Shown here: one piece after another, positions 9,115 to 19,421 of the stretch
Numbering within the stretch: the stretch's first letter is position 1
Layout of the letters: each line of letters starts with the position of its first letter
Assembly (NCBI GenBank): GCA_934182465.1
Contig: CAKPRG010000001.1
Span: 371,040-435,039 of the forward strand
Reading direction: 5' to 3'
Length of the DNA stretch: 64,000 nucleotides
Source: an uncultured Clostridia bacterium
GTDB taxonomy: Bacteria > Bacillota > Clostridia > TANB77 > CAG-508
Notes under the pieces: model-generated
Told to the model about the DNA's origin: nothing
Seen by the model: only the letters and a program-made list of their open reading frames with translations
Databases searched by the model: none
Translations under genes and position numbers: made by a program

Positions 9115-9843
9115 TTAATTTTTTGAAGAATTATCAAAAAAGTCCATTATACCAGTGTAAATACCCCAAGCAATTTTTTCTTGATAGCTATCTTGTTTTA
9201 GTAAATTTGCTTCTTCTGGATTAGAAAGAAAACCACATTCAACTATTACAGTAGGAACTTTAACATTTTCAATAATATATTTATCTTTTATACTTTGAGG
9301 GATTCGCTTATTTGAAATTTGTATGCTATTATTTAAGTTTTCTTGAATAAGATTACTTAAAATTTTTCCCTCTTCAGAGTCTTTTTTGTAAAAGGTTTGC
9401 CAACCATAATATTTACTTTGTTCAATTTTATTTAGATGAATAGAAATAAATAAATCACTATCAGAAGAATTACCAATTTTCACACGATTTTTCATATCTG
9501 ATACTTTCATCTCTCTTAAAGATTTGCTATCTAAATCATAAATACCATTTTCATCTGAACGAGTTAGTATAACATTGCAATTGCTAGCTTCAAGCAATTT
9601 CTGAAGTTTTAATACTATTTTTAAATTTATACCAGCTTCAGTAAGTCCATCTTTATTTTGAGCACCTTCATCAGGAATGCCATGTCCAGCGTCAAGAGTT
9701 ATAGTGTGACCAGTAACAGGAGTTGATGATGTTGATATAGTATTAGTATTTTCTAATTTGTTTAAAGAAAGACTTGCAAAAAAGATTGAAAAAACAAGTG
9801 CAAATTCAATAAAAAGTAATCTTTTTTTGTTAATAATAATCAT
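9115..9843 (-). CDS. cwlD: N-acetylmuramoyl-L-alanine amidase, CwlD-like (Amidase_3)
   Basis: 242 aa. An N-terminal membrane or signal segment (~8-29) is followed by an Amidase_3 domain. Zinc ligands and catalytic residues are visible: DAGHG (His54), DEGA (Glu59), SIHLN, and the catalytic Glu of IVECGFLSNPEE. The length and lack of extra wall-binding domains fit CwlD, which in spore formers cleaves the amide bond as a first step of muramic-lactam formation in cortex peptidoglycan; a vegetative role is possible, because nothing else sporulation-specific is seen in the window. Confidence 0.8.
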   Translation of the reverse strand: MIIINKKRLLFIEFALVFSIFFASLSLNKLENTNTISTSSTPVTGHTITLDAGHGIPDEGAQNKDGLTEAGINLKIVLKLQKLLEASNCNVILTRSDENGIYDLDSKSLREMKVSDMKNRVKIGNSSDSDLFISIHLNKIEQSKYYGWQTFYKKDSEEGKILSNLIQENLNNSIQISNKRIPQSIKDKYIIENVKVPTVIVECGFLSNPEEANLLKQDSYQEKIAWGIYTGIMDFFDNSSKN

Positions 9844-9906
9844 GAAAAATCTATCCTTTCTTACTGTAATAACAGTAGTTTAAGCAATTATCATAATATT
9901 TATTTT

Positions 9907-10062
9907 GTTATATAATAGGAAAGTGCTCTGCACTTCCTATTATATAACGGCTTGCGCCCAACATTGCACACAAGTTTTTGAAAAAAACTTGGCGCGATGA
10001 ACAAAGACGTGGACATTTGCATAAAAATTTGTCTTTTGCAATTATCATAATGTCCACTTTTG
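9907..10062. repeat. Composite palindromic element in a 467-bp intergenic region
   Basis: The gene-free stretch 9844-10310 contains three inverted repeats in a row. 9907-9948 has ~19-bp arms (one bulged A) around a TCT loop. 9971-9991 has CAAGTTTTT/AAAAACTTG. About 10001-10062 has arms GTGGACATT/AATGTCCAC with flanking AACAAA/TTTGTT and an inner TTGCA/TGCAA. The block is richer in G+C than its surroundings (GGCTTGCGCCC, TTGGCGCGATG). From 10063 to 10310 the DNA is very A+T-rich; a 28-codon open stretch without a start codon (about 10172-10258) may be a gene remnant. Confidence 0.55.
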
Positions 10063-10310
10063 TTCTATTTATAAGAATGTTTATACCAATTTTGATTTTG
10101 ATAAATAAATTCAAAAAAAGAAAAATTTATTAATATATTTTATGAAAAAATAATTTAATAATGATTAAATTATAAAAGATAAGATAAAAAAGTATAAAAA
10201 ATTTAGAATAGCAGAAAATATTTCTAATGAATTACAAGAAATTAGTTTGAAAATTTAAAAAATTTATTAAAATATAAAAAATATTGCGCAAGAAAGGAAT
10301 AAATCTTTTT

Positions 10311-13300
10311 ATGAAAAATTATAGAGAATTAAATATTTCTGGAACAATTCTTGATACAATGCAATTAGAAAAATATATGGAGAAAATAGCATCAGAACAT
10401 AATATTTCTAATTATAGTGATATTGACACATATCCATTAGAAACATTAAAAATAAGCTATCACACTATTTTGGAAACATATAATTTATTATCAAAACATA
10501 TAAAAATGGGAATAAAAATACACTCTGCAGGTGAATGGATTTTAGATAATTTTTATATAATTGAAGAAAATGTAAAATCAATACAAAAAGATTTATCTAT
10601 AAAGAGATATAAACAAATGCTAGGAATTTCAAATGGAAAATATATTGGTTTTGCTAGATGTTATGTATTGGCATCTGAAATAGTAGCATTTACGGATTGT
10701 AAAATAGATAAAGAAACAATAAATACATGTTTAAGAGCATATCAAAAAAAGAAGTTATTAAGTATGCAAGAAATCTGGGATTTAGGAACTTTTTTAAAGT
10801 TAGCTTTAATTATTAAAATTAGTGAAATGTGTGAAAAAATATATTTAGCACAGATTCAAAAAGTGAAAGTCGAAAATATTTTGCAAAGAGTAATAGAAAA
10901 ACAAGAAGGAAAAGAATATAAAGTTAGTACAAGTATAAAAATTAGAGAAACAGAGCCAAAATATCCATTTATAGAATATATGGCATATAAGTTAAAAGAA
11001 TATGGTAAAGGTGCAATAGAGTATCAAAAGATATTAGAAAAAGAAGTTGCAAAATTAGGACTTACAGTAACAGATGTCATTCAAAAAGAACATTTTCATA
11101 TAGCAAATATAAAAATTACGATAGGAAATGGAATAAAAAGTTTAAAAGAAATTGGACATATTAATTTTGGTGAATTATTTTCATATACAAATGCTACAGA
11201 AGAGATTTTAAAACAAGATCCAGCAAATGTATATAAATACATGGATGAAGAAAGTAAAAATTATTATAGAGAACAAATATCAAAAATTTCTAAAAAAAGT
11301 AAAATATCTGAAGTTTATATAGCAGAAAAAGTAATTGAGCTTTCAAAAAGATATGAAAACAAAGAAAAATTATCAGAAAAACGTAAATCACATGTTGGGT
11401 ATTATTTGATTGATAATGGAATAAATGAATTAAAGAAAGCTTTAGAAATTAAATACAAAAAAGAAAACAAAAATGAAACCGGAATAAAATTATATATTGC
11501 AACACTTATAATATTACCAATATACTTTGATTTTATCTTGTCATATTTAATTTATTATTCATATCAAAATTTGTTTTTTAGTATTTTAATGGCAATAGTA
11601 TTGTATATACCAATTTCTGAAATAATAGTAAAATTTATTAACTATGTACTAAGTAAATGTAAGAAACCAGAAAAATTACCTAAGATGGATTATGAAAAAG
11701 GATTGCCAAAAGAAGCAACAACATTTGTAGTAATTCCAACAATATTAAAAAGTAAAGAAAAAGTTGCAGAAATGATGAAGAAATTAGAAGTATATTATTT
11801 GGCAAATAATATACAAAATGTATATTTTGCATTACTGGGTGATTGCTCTGAAGAAGAAAATCAAAATATGCCTTTTGATTTTGAAGTAATAGAAGAAGGA
11901 AAAAAATGGGAAGAATATTTGAATAAAAAATATAAAACAGATAAATTTCCAATATTTCATTTCTTGTATAGAAAAAGAACATGGAATGAATGTGAAAAAT
12001 CTTTTATAGGCTGGGAAAGAAAAAGGGGATTATTAGTCACATTCAACGAGTATATTCTAGGAAAAAAAGAAAATGATTTTTTAGAAAATACAATAGCAAA
12101 AAACAAAGATTATTTACCAAAAATAAAATATATTATTACATTAGATAGTGATACTAATTTAGTATTAGAATCAGTTCCTAAATTAGTAGGTGCAATGAAT
12201 CATATATTAAACAAACCTGTTTTAAAAGGAAAAAAAGTTATAAACGGTTATGGCATTATGCAACCTAGAATAGGACTTGATTTAGATTTAGCACAAAAAA
12301 CATATTTTGTAGAGCTTTATAGTATGCAAGGTGGAATTGATTTATATTCAAATGCAATTTCTGATATTTACCAAGACTATTTTAAAGAAGGAATATTTAC
12401 AGGAAAAGGAATTTATGATTTAGAAATATATAGTAAAATTTTAGAAAATGAAATTCCGGAAAATACGGTGTTAAGTCATGATTTACTAGAAGGAAATTAT
12501 TTAAGATGTGGATTACTTGGAGATGTAATATTGCTAGATGGATATCCTTTAAAATATCTTCCATATATTAAAAGAAGTCATAGATGGATTAGAGGAGACT
12601 GGCAAATTGTAAAATGGTTAAATAACAAAAATATGAATAGAATTTCCAAATTTAAAATATATGATAATTTAAGGAGAAGCCTTGTAAATGTACTTGGTTT
12701 TATTGGTATTTTATTAGGTGCAATCTTTTATAAATATTTAAAATTTAGTAATACATTAATAGCTATCTCCTTAATCTCTATAATATGTTCTTATATTTTA
12801 GATATTTTAAATATTATTATATTTAAAGAAAGTTATATAGAAGGTGAAATATATGCAGATAAAAAGTTTTCTAACGATATAGGAAATAGTAAAAAAAGTA
12901 TTTTGAAGTTGTTGCTACAAATATCTTTTTTACCTTATGAAGCTTATGAAAATCTTGATGCAATAATAAAAAGTATTTATAGAATGAAAAATAAAACTAA
13001 ATTGTTAGAATGGGTTACAGCAGAAGATGGAGAAAAACAAAGTAAAAATAATTTGAAATCATATTGTGAAGAAATGATATTTAATATAATAATTGGAATT
13101 ATATTATTTTTTGTACCAATTATAATTATAAGAATTTTAGCTGTTTTATGGATTGTTGGACCTTTTTTAGCATGGTATATAAGCTTAGATAGAAAAGAAA
13201 ATAATGAATTGCAAGCAATAGAAAAAGGATATTTAGAAGAAGTTGCAAGAAGAACATGGAATTTTTTTGAAGATTATATAAAACCAGAAAATCATTATTT

Positions 13301-16300
13301 AATGATAGACAATTATCAAGAAGATAGAGAAAAAAAGGTAGTTACCAGAACATCTTCAACTAATATAGGATTATCTTTAATTGCTGTTATATCTGCTTAT
13401 GATTTACATTTTATAAATTTTTCACAAGCAAGAAAATATATAGAAAATATATTAAATACAATAAATGATTTAGCAAAATGGAATGGACATTTATATAATT
13501 GGTATGATACAAGAACATTGCAACCTTTAATGCCAAGATATGTTTCAACAGTAGATAGTGGAAATTTTGTAGGATATTTATATATATTAAAACAATTTTT
13601 AATAGAAAACCAAGATGAAAATGTAGAATTTTTAATTCAAAATGTAGAACAGTTAATAAAAAACATAGATTTTAGACCTCTGTATAGTGAAGAAAATAAA
13701 TTATTTTCTATAGGATTTAATTTAGAAGAAAATAAATTGACTGATTCTTATTATGATTTTTTAGCGTCTGAAGCAAGACAAGCAAGTTTAGTAGCAATAG
13801 CAAAAAAAGATATTTCATCAAAACATTGGAATGCTTTAAGTAGAACACTTACAAGTTTAAAAGGTTATAAAGGATTAATTTCTTGGTCTGGAACAGCTTT
13901 TGAATATTTGATGCCAAATATAAATATAAAATGTTACCCAGGTGGATTACTAGATGAATCTAGCAAATTTGCAGTAATGTGTCAAATGGAGTATGCTAGA
14001 AAATTAGATATACCGTGGGGAATTTCTGAATCTGCATATAGTTTAAAAGATTTATATAATAATTACCAGTATAAAGCATTTGGTATACCTTGGCTTGGAT
14101 TAAAAAGAGGATTAGAAAATGATGTTGTAGTTTCGCCATATAGTACATTTTTATCGTTAGAAGAGGTACAAAAATCAGCAATAAAAAATGCAAAAAAACT
14201 TGAAGAATTAGGAGCTTTTCAAAAATATGGATTTTATGAGGCAATCGATTTTACAAAATCAAGACTAAAAAAAGGACAAGAATATGAAGTAGTAAAAACA
14301 TATATGGCGCATCATCAAGCTTTAATACTTTTAGCAATAAATAATTGTATAAATGAAAATATTTTAAAGAAAAGATTTAATTTGAATCCAGAGATAGAAG
14401 CAGTTGATATATTACTTCAAGAAAGAATGCCAATAAATATGATATTAACAAAAGAATATAAAGAAAAAATAGATAATATAAAAGTGCAAAACGATTTAGC
14501 ATATAATGAAAGAGTAATAGAAAAACATCATTCTATGTACAGAAATATAGGAGTTATTTCTAATGGTGATTACAAAATAATGTTAAATGATTTGGGAATG
14601 GGATATAGTGACTATGAAGGAAATTTGATATACCAATATAAATTAACTAATGATGTAAAACAAGGAATATTTTTCTATATAAAAAATATTAGAACAAAAG
14701 AAATATTTAATCCTTATGAAAATGCAAAAGTGATTTTTTCACCAGATAAAATATCATTTAGCAAATTAGAAGGAAAAATAAAAACAAATATAGATATATT
14801 AATAGATCCAAATAAATCTTTAGAAATAAGAAATATATCTATAGAAAATATAGGAAGTACAGAAGAAATATATGAATTTATTAGTGAATTTGAACCAGTT
14901 TTAAGTCCAAAAATGCAAGAATATTCACATCCTGCTTTTAATAAATTATTTTTACACGCAGAAAAAGATGAAAATGTATTTTATATTACAAGAAAAAATA
15001 GAATTGGAGAGCCATATTTATATTTAGCAACAACTTTATACACAGAAAATGAACCAATTGTGGATTTAGAGTATGAAATTGACAAAGAAAAATATTATGG
15101 TAGAAATGAAACTGAAATGCCAGAGCTATTAAAAGAAAATAGAAAATTTTCTAGTGAGATGAAGGAAGTAAATGATTTAATTTTAGCGATGAAAAAAACA
15201 ATAAAAATATTACCAGGCGAAAAGAAAAAGATGAGTTTGCTAGTTTTGACAGGAAGAAATGAAGAAATTTTGAAAGATGATATGAAAAAATTACAAAAAG
15301 CACAGGAAATATCAAGAATTGTGGATATAGCTAAAGCAAGAAGCGAAGAAGAACTACAATTTTTACAAATAAAGAGTAAAGAATTGGCAACTTTCCAAAA
15401 GATGTTAGATTATATTTTGTCATCTGCGCCAAACTATAAAATGTCACAAGGAAAATCACATAAGAAAGATAACTTATGGAAATTTGGAATTTCTGGTGAC
15501 AACCCTATCTTAGTAGCTAAACTAAGAAAAATGGAAGAAGTAGGAGCCTTAAAAGAAATATTAAAAGCTTATGAATATTATAGAGCAAAAGCAATTTTTA
15601 TAGATTTAGTTATACTAGATGAGGAAGATAATGTTTACGAAAAGTATGTTGAAAATAGTATAGAAGAACTGATTTCAGAAAAACAATTACAACATTTTAG
15701 AAATATAAATGCAGGAATATTTTTAATTGAAAGTAATTATAAAAATAAAGAAGAAATAGAAACAATTTTAATAAAATCAAAATTAATAATTGACCTAAAC
15801 AAAACTGACTTAGAATCATTTATACAAAAATTAGAAAATAGACGAAATAAAAGTTATAAAAAAGTACAAAAAACTGATTGCATAAACAATACGAATGAAA
15901 TTATACCATTACAACAAGAAGAATTAAAATTCTTTAATGGATATGGTGGATTTTCAAATGATGGAAAAGAATATCATATATTTACAAATAAAGAAAATAG
16001 AACACCAACTGTATGGTCTCATATATTGTCAAATAAATTCTTTGGAACTTTAGTAACAGATAATTTTAGTGGTTATACTTGGAATAAAAATAGTAGATTA
16101 AATAGACTTACAGCATGGAATAATAAACCAATTTCCAATCCAGTTTCAGAAATTTGGTATTTAAAAGAAGATGATGTAGTATGGACAATTAATAGTGGAA
16201 TAAAACCAAATGAAAATTATTATTATATAAATTATGGATTTGGATATGCAAAATATAAAAATACTAATAATGATTTAATACAAGAAATAGAAGTTTTTGT

Positions 16301-18299
16301 TCCAGAAAATGAAGCAGTAAAAATTAGTAATGTTAAACTAAAAAATACAAGTAATAAAAATAGAAATCTAAAATTATTAGTTTATATTAAACCTGTTTTA
16401 GGAGAAGATGAAATCTTTACTAATGGAAATATAGAAGTTACTAAAGAAGAAAATATAATATATGCTAACAATATATTACCAGAAGAACAATTTGATAGAC
16501 CAATGTTTTTATCTAGTAGTATACCAATAAGCAGTTTTACAGGAAACAAAGATATATTTTTAGGTTCAAAAAGTTTAGAAGATCCTAGAGCTTTATATGA
16601 AAAATTAGATCAAAAAAATGGTCTTGGAAAAAATTCATGTGTGGCTGTAGAAATTGAAATAGAATTAAATGCTTATGAAAACAAAGAATTTGCAATAATG
16701 TTAGGACAAGAAGAAAAAGGAAAGATTAAAGAGATAGTAGACAATTTTAAAGACAATTTGAACAGAGAAAATGCTTTGTTAAAAGTAAAACAAAATTGGA
16801 ATAATATAACACAGAAATTAAGTGTAAAAACACCATCAGAAAGTATAAATTTATTAATAAATGGTTGGTTAATATATCAAACTTTATCTAGTAGATTGTA
16901 TGGAAGAACAGGATTTTATCAATCAGGTGGAGCTTATGGTTTTAGAGATCAATTGCAAGATAGTTTAGGAATGAAATTTGTAGATTCAAAATTATTAGAA
17001 GAACAAATTATAAATTGTGCTAGTCATCAATTTATAGAAGGAGATGTACTTCATTGGTGGCATAATGAAACAAAAAGAGGAATAAGAACAAGATTTTCTG
17101 ACGATTTATTGTGGCTTGTATATGTTGTATTAGAATATATAGAATTTACAAATAATAAATCAATATTAGAAACAGAAGTAGAGTACTTGACAGGCGAAGA
17201 ATTAAAACAAAATGAATTAGAAAAATATGATATTTTTTATAAAAGTGATAAAAAAGAAACTATATATGAACATTGTAATAGAGCAATAGAAAAAGTAATT
17301 TCTAAAGGAATAGATCCATTTCCTAAAATAGGAATTGGTGATTGGAATGATGGATTTAGTGAAGTTGGGGCTAAAGGTAAAGGACAAAGTATATGGTTAG
17401 GATTTTTCTTGTATGATGTATTAAATAGATGGATAAATATTTGCAATGAAAAACAAGATTTAGAAAGAGCAAAAAAATATAGTGATATTAAGGAAAAATT
17501 AAGAAAATCACTAAACACAGAAGGTTGGGATGGAAGATGGTACAAAAGAGCTATTACAGATGATGGAAAAATAATAGGAAGTATGAATTCAGAAGAAGCA
17601 AGAATAGATAGCTTAAGTCAAAGTTGGTCAGTAATCTCTAATGCAGGAGACAATGATAAAAAATTTATAAGTATGGAATCCGTAAAAAACAATTTAGTAG
17701 ATTATGAAAATCAATTGATAAAATTATTTGATCCACCATTTGAAAAAAGCTCGATAAGACCAGGTTATATAAAAGGTTATAAACCAGGAATGAGAGAAAA
17801 TGGTGGACAATATACCCATGCAGCAGTGTGGTTTGTAATGGCAGAAGCTATGCTAGGGTTTGGTGATGATGCAGTAAAATTTTTAGAAATGATAAATCCA
17901 ATAAATCATTCTAATACTTTAGAAAAGGCACAAAAATACAAGATAGAACCATATAGTATTCCAGCAGATGTTTATTCAAATAAAGATTTAGCTGGTAGAG
18001 GTGGCTGGAGCTTGTATACAGGTTCAAGCAGTTGGTTTTATAAGGTTACAGTTGAATATATTTTAGGATTAAAAATAAAAAATGGATATTTATATGTAGA
18101 ACCATGTATAGACAAAAACTGGAAGGAATATGAAATTCGATATAAATACGAAACTAGTATTTATCAAATAAAAGTAAAAAATTTGAATTCAAAAAATACA
18201 GGTGTAGAAAAATTTGTACTAAATGGTGTAGAAATAAAAGAAAAAAGAACATTGTTACAAGATAATGGTAAAATTAATACAATTGAAATTTTTATGTAA
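10311..18299 (+). CDS. Giant cyclic beta-glucan synthase-like protein (NdvB/Cgs type: GT84-like plus GH94)
   Basis: 2662 aa. In order: an N-terminal helical region (1-~390); two membrane segments (~395-445); a GT2-like glycosyltransferase domain (~470-760) with ITLDSDTN (DxD), SHDLLEGN and RSHRWIRGDW; further membrane segments (~785-840 and ~935-970); a glucoamylase-like DUF3131 region (~985-1390; RTSSTNIGLSL, DSGNFVGYL); and two GH94 modules. The catalytic GH94 module near the C-terminus has YGFRDQLQD, HWWHNETKRGIRTRFSDDL and IGIGDWNDGFSEV, where the Asp of DWND is the expected acid. Homologues initiate, elongate and cyclise beta-1,2-glucan from UDP-glucose at the membrane. Start: GAAAGGAA lies upstream of the ATG at 10311; an upstream in-frame TTG at 10284 has none. 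No partner transporter is adjacent. Confidence 0.85.
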   Translation: MKNYRELNISGTILDTMQLEKYMEKIASEHNISNYSDIDTYPLETLKISYHTILETYNLLSKHIKMGIKIHSAGEWILDNFYIIEENVKSIQKDLSIKRYKQMLGISNGKYIGFARCYVLASEIVAFTDCKIDKETINTCLRAYQKKKLLSMQEIWDLGTFLKLALIIKISEMCEKIYLAQIQKVKVENILQRVIEKQEGKEYKVSTSIKIRETEPKYPFIEYMAYKLKEYGKGAIEYQKILEKEVAKLGLTVTDVIQKEHFHIANIKITIGNGIKSLKEIGHINFGELFSYTNATEEILKQDPANVYKYMDEESKNYYREQISKISKKSKISEVYIAEKVIELSKRYENKEKLSEKRKSHVGYYLIDNGINELKKALEIKYKKENKNETGIKLYIATLIILPIYFDFILSYLIYYSYQNLFFSILMAIVLYIPISEIIVKFINYVLSKCKKPEKLPKMDYEKGLPKEATTFVVIPTILKSKEKVAEMMKKLEVYYLANNIQNVYFALLGDCSEEENQNMPFDFEVIEEGKKWEEYLNKKYKTDKFPIFHFLYRKRTWNECEKSFIGWERKRGLLVTFNEYILGKKENDFLENTIAKNKDYLPKIKYIITLDSDTNLVLESVPKLVGAMNHILNKPVLKGKKVINGYGIMQPRIGLDLDLAQKTYFVELYSMQGGIDLYSNAISDIYQDYFKEGIFTGKGIYDLEIYSKILENEIPENTVLSHDLLEGNYLRCGLLGDVILLDGYPLKYLPYIKRSHRWIRGDWQIVKWLNNKNMNRISKFKIYDNLRRSLVNVLGFIGILLGAIFYKYLKFSNTLIAISLISIICSYILDILNIIIFKESYIEGEIYADKKFSNDIGNSKKSILKLLLQISFLPYEAYENLDAIIKSIYRMKNKTKLLEWVTAEDGEKQSKNNLKSYCEEMIFNIIIGIILFFVPIIIIRILAVLWIVGPFLAWYISLDRKENNELQAIEKGYLEEVARRTWNFFEDYIKPENHYLMIDNYQEDREKKVVTRTSSTNIGLSLIAVISAYDLHFINFSQARKYIENILNTINDLAKWNGHLYNWYDTRTLQPLMPRYVSTVDSGNFVGYLYILKQFLIENQDENVEFLIQNVEQLIKNIDFRPLYSEENKLFSIGFNLEENKLTDSYYDFLASEARQASLVAIAKKDISSKHWNALSRTLTSLKGYKGLISWSGTAFEYLMPNINIKCYPGGLLDESSKFAVMCQMEYARKLDIPWGISESAYSLKDLYNNYQYKAFGIPWLGLKRGLENDVVVSPYSTFLSLEEVQKSAIKNAKKLEELGAFQKYGFYEAIDFTKSRLKKGQEYEVVKTYMAHHQALILLAINNCINENILKKRFNLNPEIEAVDILLQERMPINMILTKEYKEKIDNIKVQNDLAYNERVIEKHHSMYRNIGVISNGDYKIMLNDLGMGYSDYEGNLIYQYKLTNDVKQGIFFYIKNIRTKEIFNPYENAKVIFSPDKISFSKLEGKIKTNIDILIDPNKSLEIRNISIENIGSTEEIYEFISEFEPVLSPKMQEYSHPAFNKLFLHAEKDENVFYITRKNRIGEPYLYLATTLYTENEPIVDLEYEIDKEKYYGRNETEMPELLKENRKFSSEMKEVNDLILAMKKTIKILPGEKKKMSLLVLTGRNEEILKDDMKKLQKAQEISRIVDIAKARSEEELQFLQIKSKELATFQKMLDYILSSAPNYKMSQGKSHKKDNLWKFGISGDNPILVAKLRKMEEVGALKEILKAYEYYRAKAIFIDLVILDEEDNVYEKYVENSIEELISEKQLQHFRNINAGIFLIESNYKNKEEIETILIKSKLIIDLNKTDLESFIQKLENRRNKSYKKVQKTDCINNTNEIIPLQQEELKFFNGYGGFSNDGKEYHIFTNKENRTPTVWSHILSNKFFGTLVTDNFSGYTWNKNSRLNRLTAWNNKPISNPVSEIWYLKEDDVVWTINSGIKPNENYYYINYGFGYAKYKNTNNDLIQEIEVFVPENEAVKISNVKLKNTSNKNRNLKLLVYIKPVLGEDEIFTNGNIEVTKEENIIYANNILPEEQFDRPMFLSSSIPISSFTGNKDIFLGSKSLEDPRALYEKLDQKNGLGKNSCVAVEIEIELNAYENKEFAIMLGQEEKGKIKEIVDNFKDNLNRENALLKVKQNWNNITQKLSVKTPSESINLLINGWLIYQTLSSRLYGRTGFYQSGGAYGFRDQLQDSLGMKFVDSKLLEEQIINCASHQFIEGDVLHWWHNETKRGIRTRFSDDLLWLVYVVLEYIEFTNNKSILETEVEYLTGEELKQNELEKYDIFYKSDKKETIYEHCNRAIEKVISKGIDPFPKIGIGDWNDGFSEVGAKGKGQSIWLGFFLYDVLNRWINICNEKQDLERAKKYSDIKEKLRKSLNTEGWDGRWYKRAITDDGKIIGSMNSEEARIDSLSQSWSVISNAGDNDKKFISMESVKNNLVDYENQLIKLFDPPFEKSSIRPGYIKGYKPGMRENGGQYTHAAVWFVMAEAMLGFGDDAVKFLEMINPINHSNTLEKAQKYKIEPYSIPADVYSNKDLAGRGGWSLYTGSSSWFYKVTVEYILGLKIKNGYLYVEPCIDKNWKEYEIRYKYETSIYQIKVKNLNSKNTGVEKFVLNGVEIKEKRTLLQDNGKINTIEIFM

Positions 18300-18415
18300 T
18301 TATGTAATAAAATTGAAAAAAATTTGAAAAGAACTTGTACAAAATGTTTAAATATGATATAACTTAAAAAGGAAAAAAGAGTACAGTATTGGAATTTCAG
18401 AAAGGCGGGAAGTTT

Positions 18416-19171
18416 GTGGAAAATATAGTGGTTGAAAAAGATAAAAAAACAATTTTAGTTGTAGATGACGAGGAAAATATCAGAGAATTACTTGTTTTTA
18501 ACTTACAAAAAGAAGGATACAATACCCTAGAAGCGCAAGATGGAATTACAGCAGTTGATATGGCTTTAGAGAAAAAACCAGATTTAATTTTATTAGATGT
18601 AATGATACCAAAACTAGATGGAATATCAGTTTGCAAAAAAATTAGATATGCTTTAAACATTTCAAATATACCTATTTTAATGATTTCTGCAAAAGATAGC
18701 GAATCAGACAAAATAGTTGGATTAGAAATGGGAGCAGATGACTATATAACAAAGCCTTTTCAAATTAGAGAAGTTATGGCTAGAATAAAAGCAAATCTTA
18801 GAAAAGCAGAATTAAATGCAAATTACGAAAATAATATGAATTCAAAATCAAATGAAAAAGACGACATTATAAAAGTAGGGGATTTAACTTTAGATACTAA
18901 AAAAGTAGAAGTAAAAGTTAAAGGAGAAGTAATCAATCTTACAAAAAAAGAATTTGATGTTTTAAAATATTTAGCTAGTCAACCAGGTCAAGTTGTAACA
19001 AGAGAAATGCTACTTCGTGAAGTTTGGGAATATGAAGAATATGTTGGAGCTATTAGAACAATAGATGTAACTATGAATCGTATTCGTGACAAAATAGAAA
19101 AAGACAAAGCAAATCCTAAGATCTTAATTACAAAAAGAGGCGTAGGATATTATGTAACAGATAAAACTTAA
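18416..19171 (+). CDS. OmpR/PhoB-family response regulator
   Basis: 251 aa. The receiver domain (~10-125) has the acidic pair VDDEEN, the phospho-acceptor in LILLDVMIPKLDG and ITKPF. A winged-helix Trans_reg_C domain (~155-250) has LTKKEFDVLKYL, LLREVWEYEE and TIDVTMNRIRDKI. The GTG at 18416 is preferred because GGCGGGAAG sits just upstream; an in-frame TTG 27 bases earlier lacks a site. The histidine kinase lies 250 bases downstream beyond a terminator, so the pair is probably functionally linked but separately transcribed. The PhoP/WalR-like architecture suggests envelope or phosphate control; the target is not shown by the sequence. Confidence 0.9.
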   Translation: MENIVVEKDKKTILVVDDEENIRELLVFNLQKEGYNTLEAQDGITAVDMALEKKPDLILLDVMIPKLDGISVCKKIRYALNISNIPILMISAKDSESDKIVGLEMGADDYITKPFQIREVMARIKANLRKAELNANYENNMNSKSNEKDDIIKVGDLTLDTKKVEVKVKGEVINLTKKEFDVLKYLASQPGQVVTREMLLREVWEYEEYVGAIRTIDVTMNRIRDKIEKDKANPKILITKRGVGYYVTDKT

Positions 19172-19179
19172 TAGTAAAC

Positions 19180-19227
19180 AATAAGGGGATTCAAAAATAT
19201 TTTACTTTTTGAATCTCTTATTTTTTT
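19180..19227 (+). terminator. Terminator after response regulator
   Basis: Arms ATAAGGGGATTCAAAAA and TTTTTGAATCTCTTAT (one bulge), followed by a T run. Confidence 0.85.
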
Positions 19228-19241
19228 CTTAAAAATATTAT

Positions 19242-19330
19242 AAAACTTGATATATATTATCTGATGCTTAATCTTTAAATATAATGATTTTCATTACTTC
19301 CTCGGCTTTATTACGAAATTTAAAAATTTC
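19242..19330. repeat. Partial copy of dispersed hairpin repeat family
   Basis: It shares with the left half of the 41068-41352 element, in the same orientation, TTGATATATATT, TTAATC.TTAAATATA and the distinctive TTTTCATTACTTCCTCGGCTT. No right half is present, so this is a truncated copy. It lies in the gap between the regulator and the kinase genes; the remaining ~90 bases hold nothing else clear. Confidence 0.6.
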
Positions 19331-19421
19331 ATATCAAATTAAATTTTTACTTGAATATGGGACAAGATAAGTATATAATATAGAAAATTGGGTGATTTCA
19401 CTCATAAAATAGGAGTAAATA

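Noticed and set aside
9908..10114. 68-codon minus-strand frame
   Set aside because: It runs through the three hairpins of the palindromic block, has no ribosome site and no protein-like composition.
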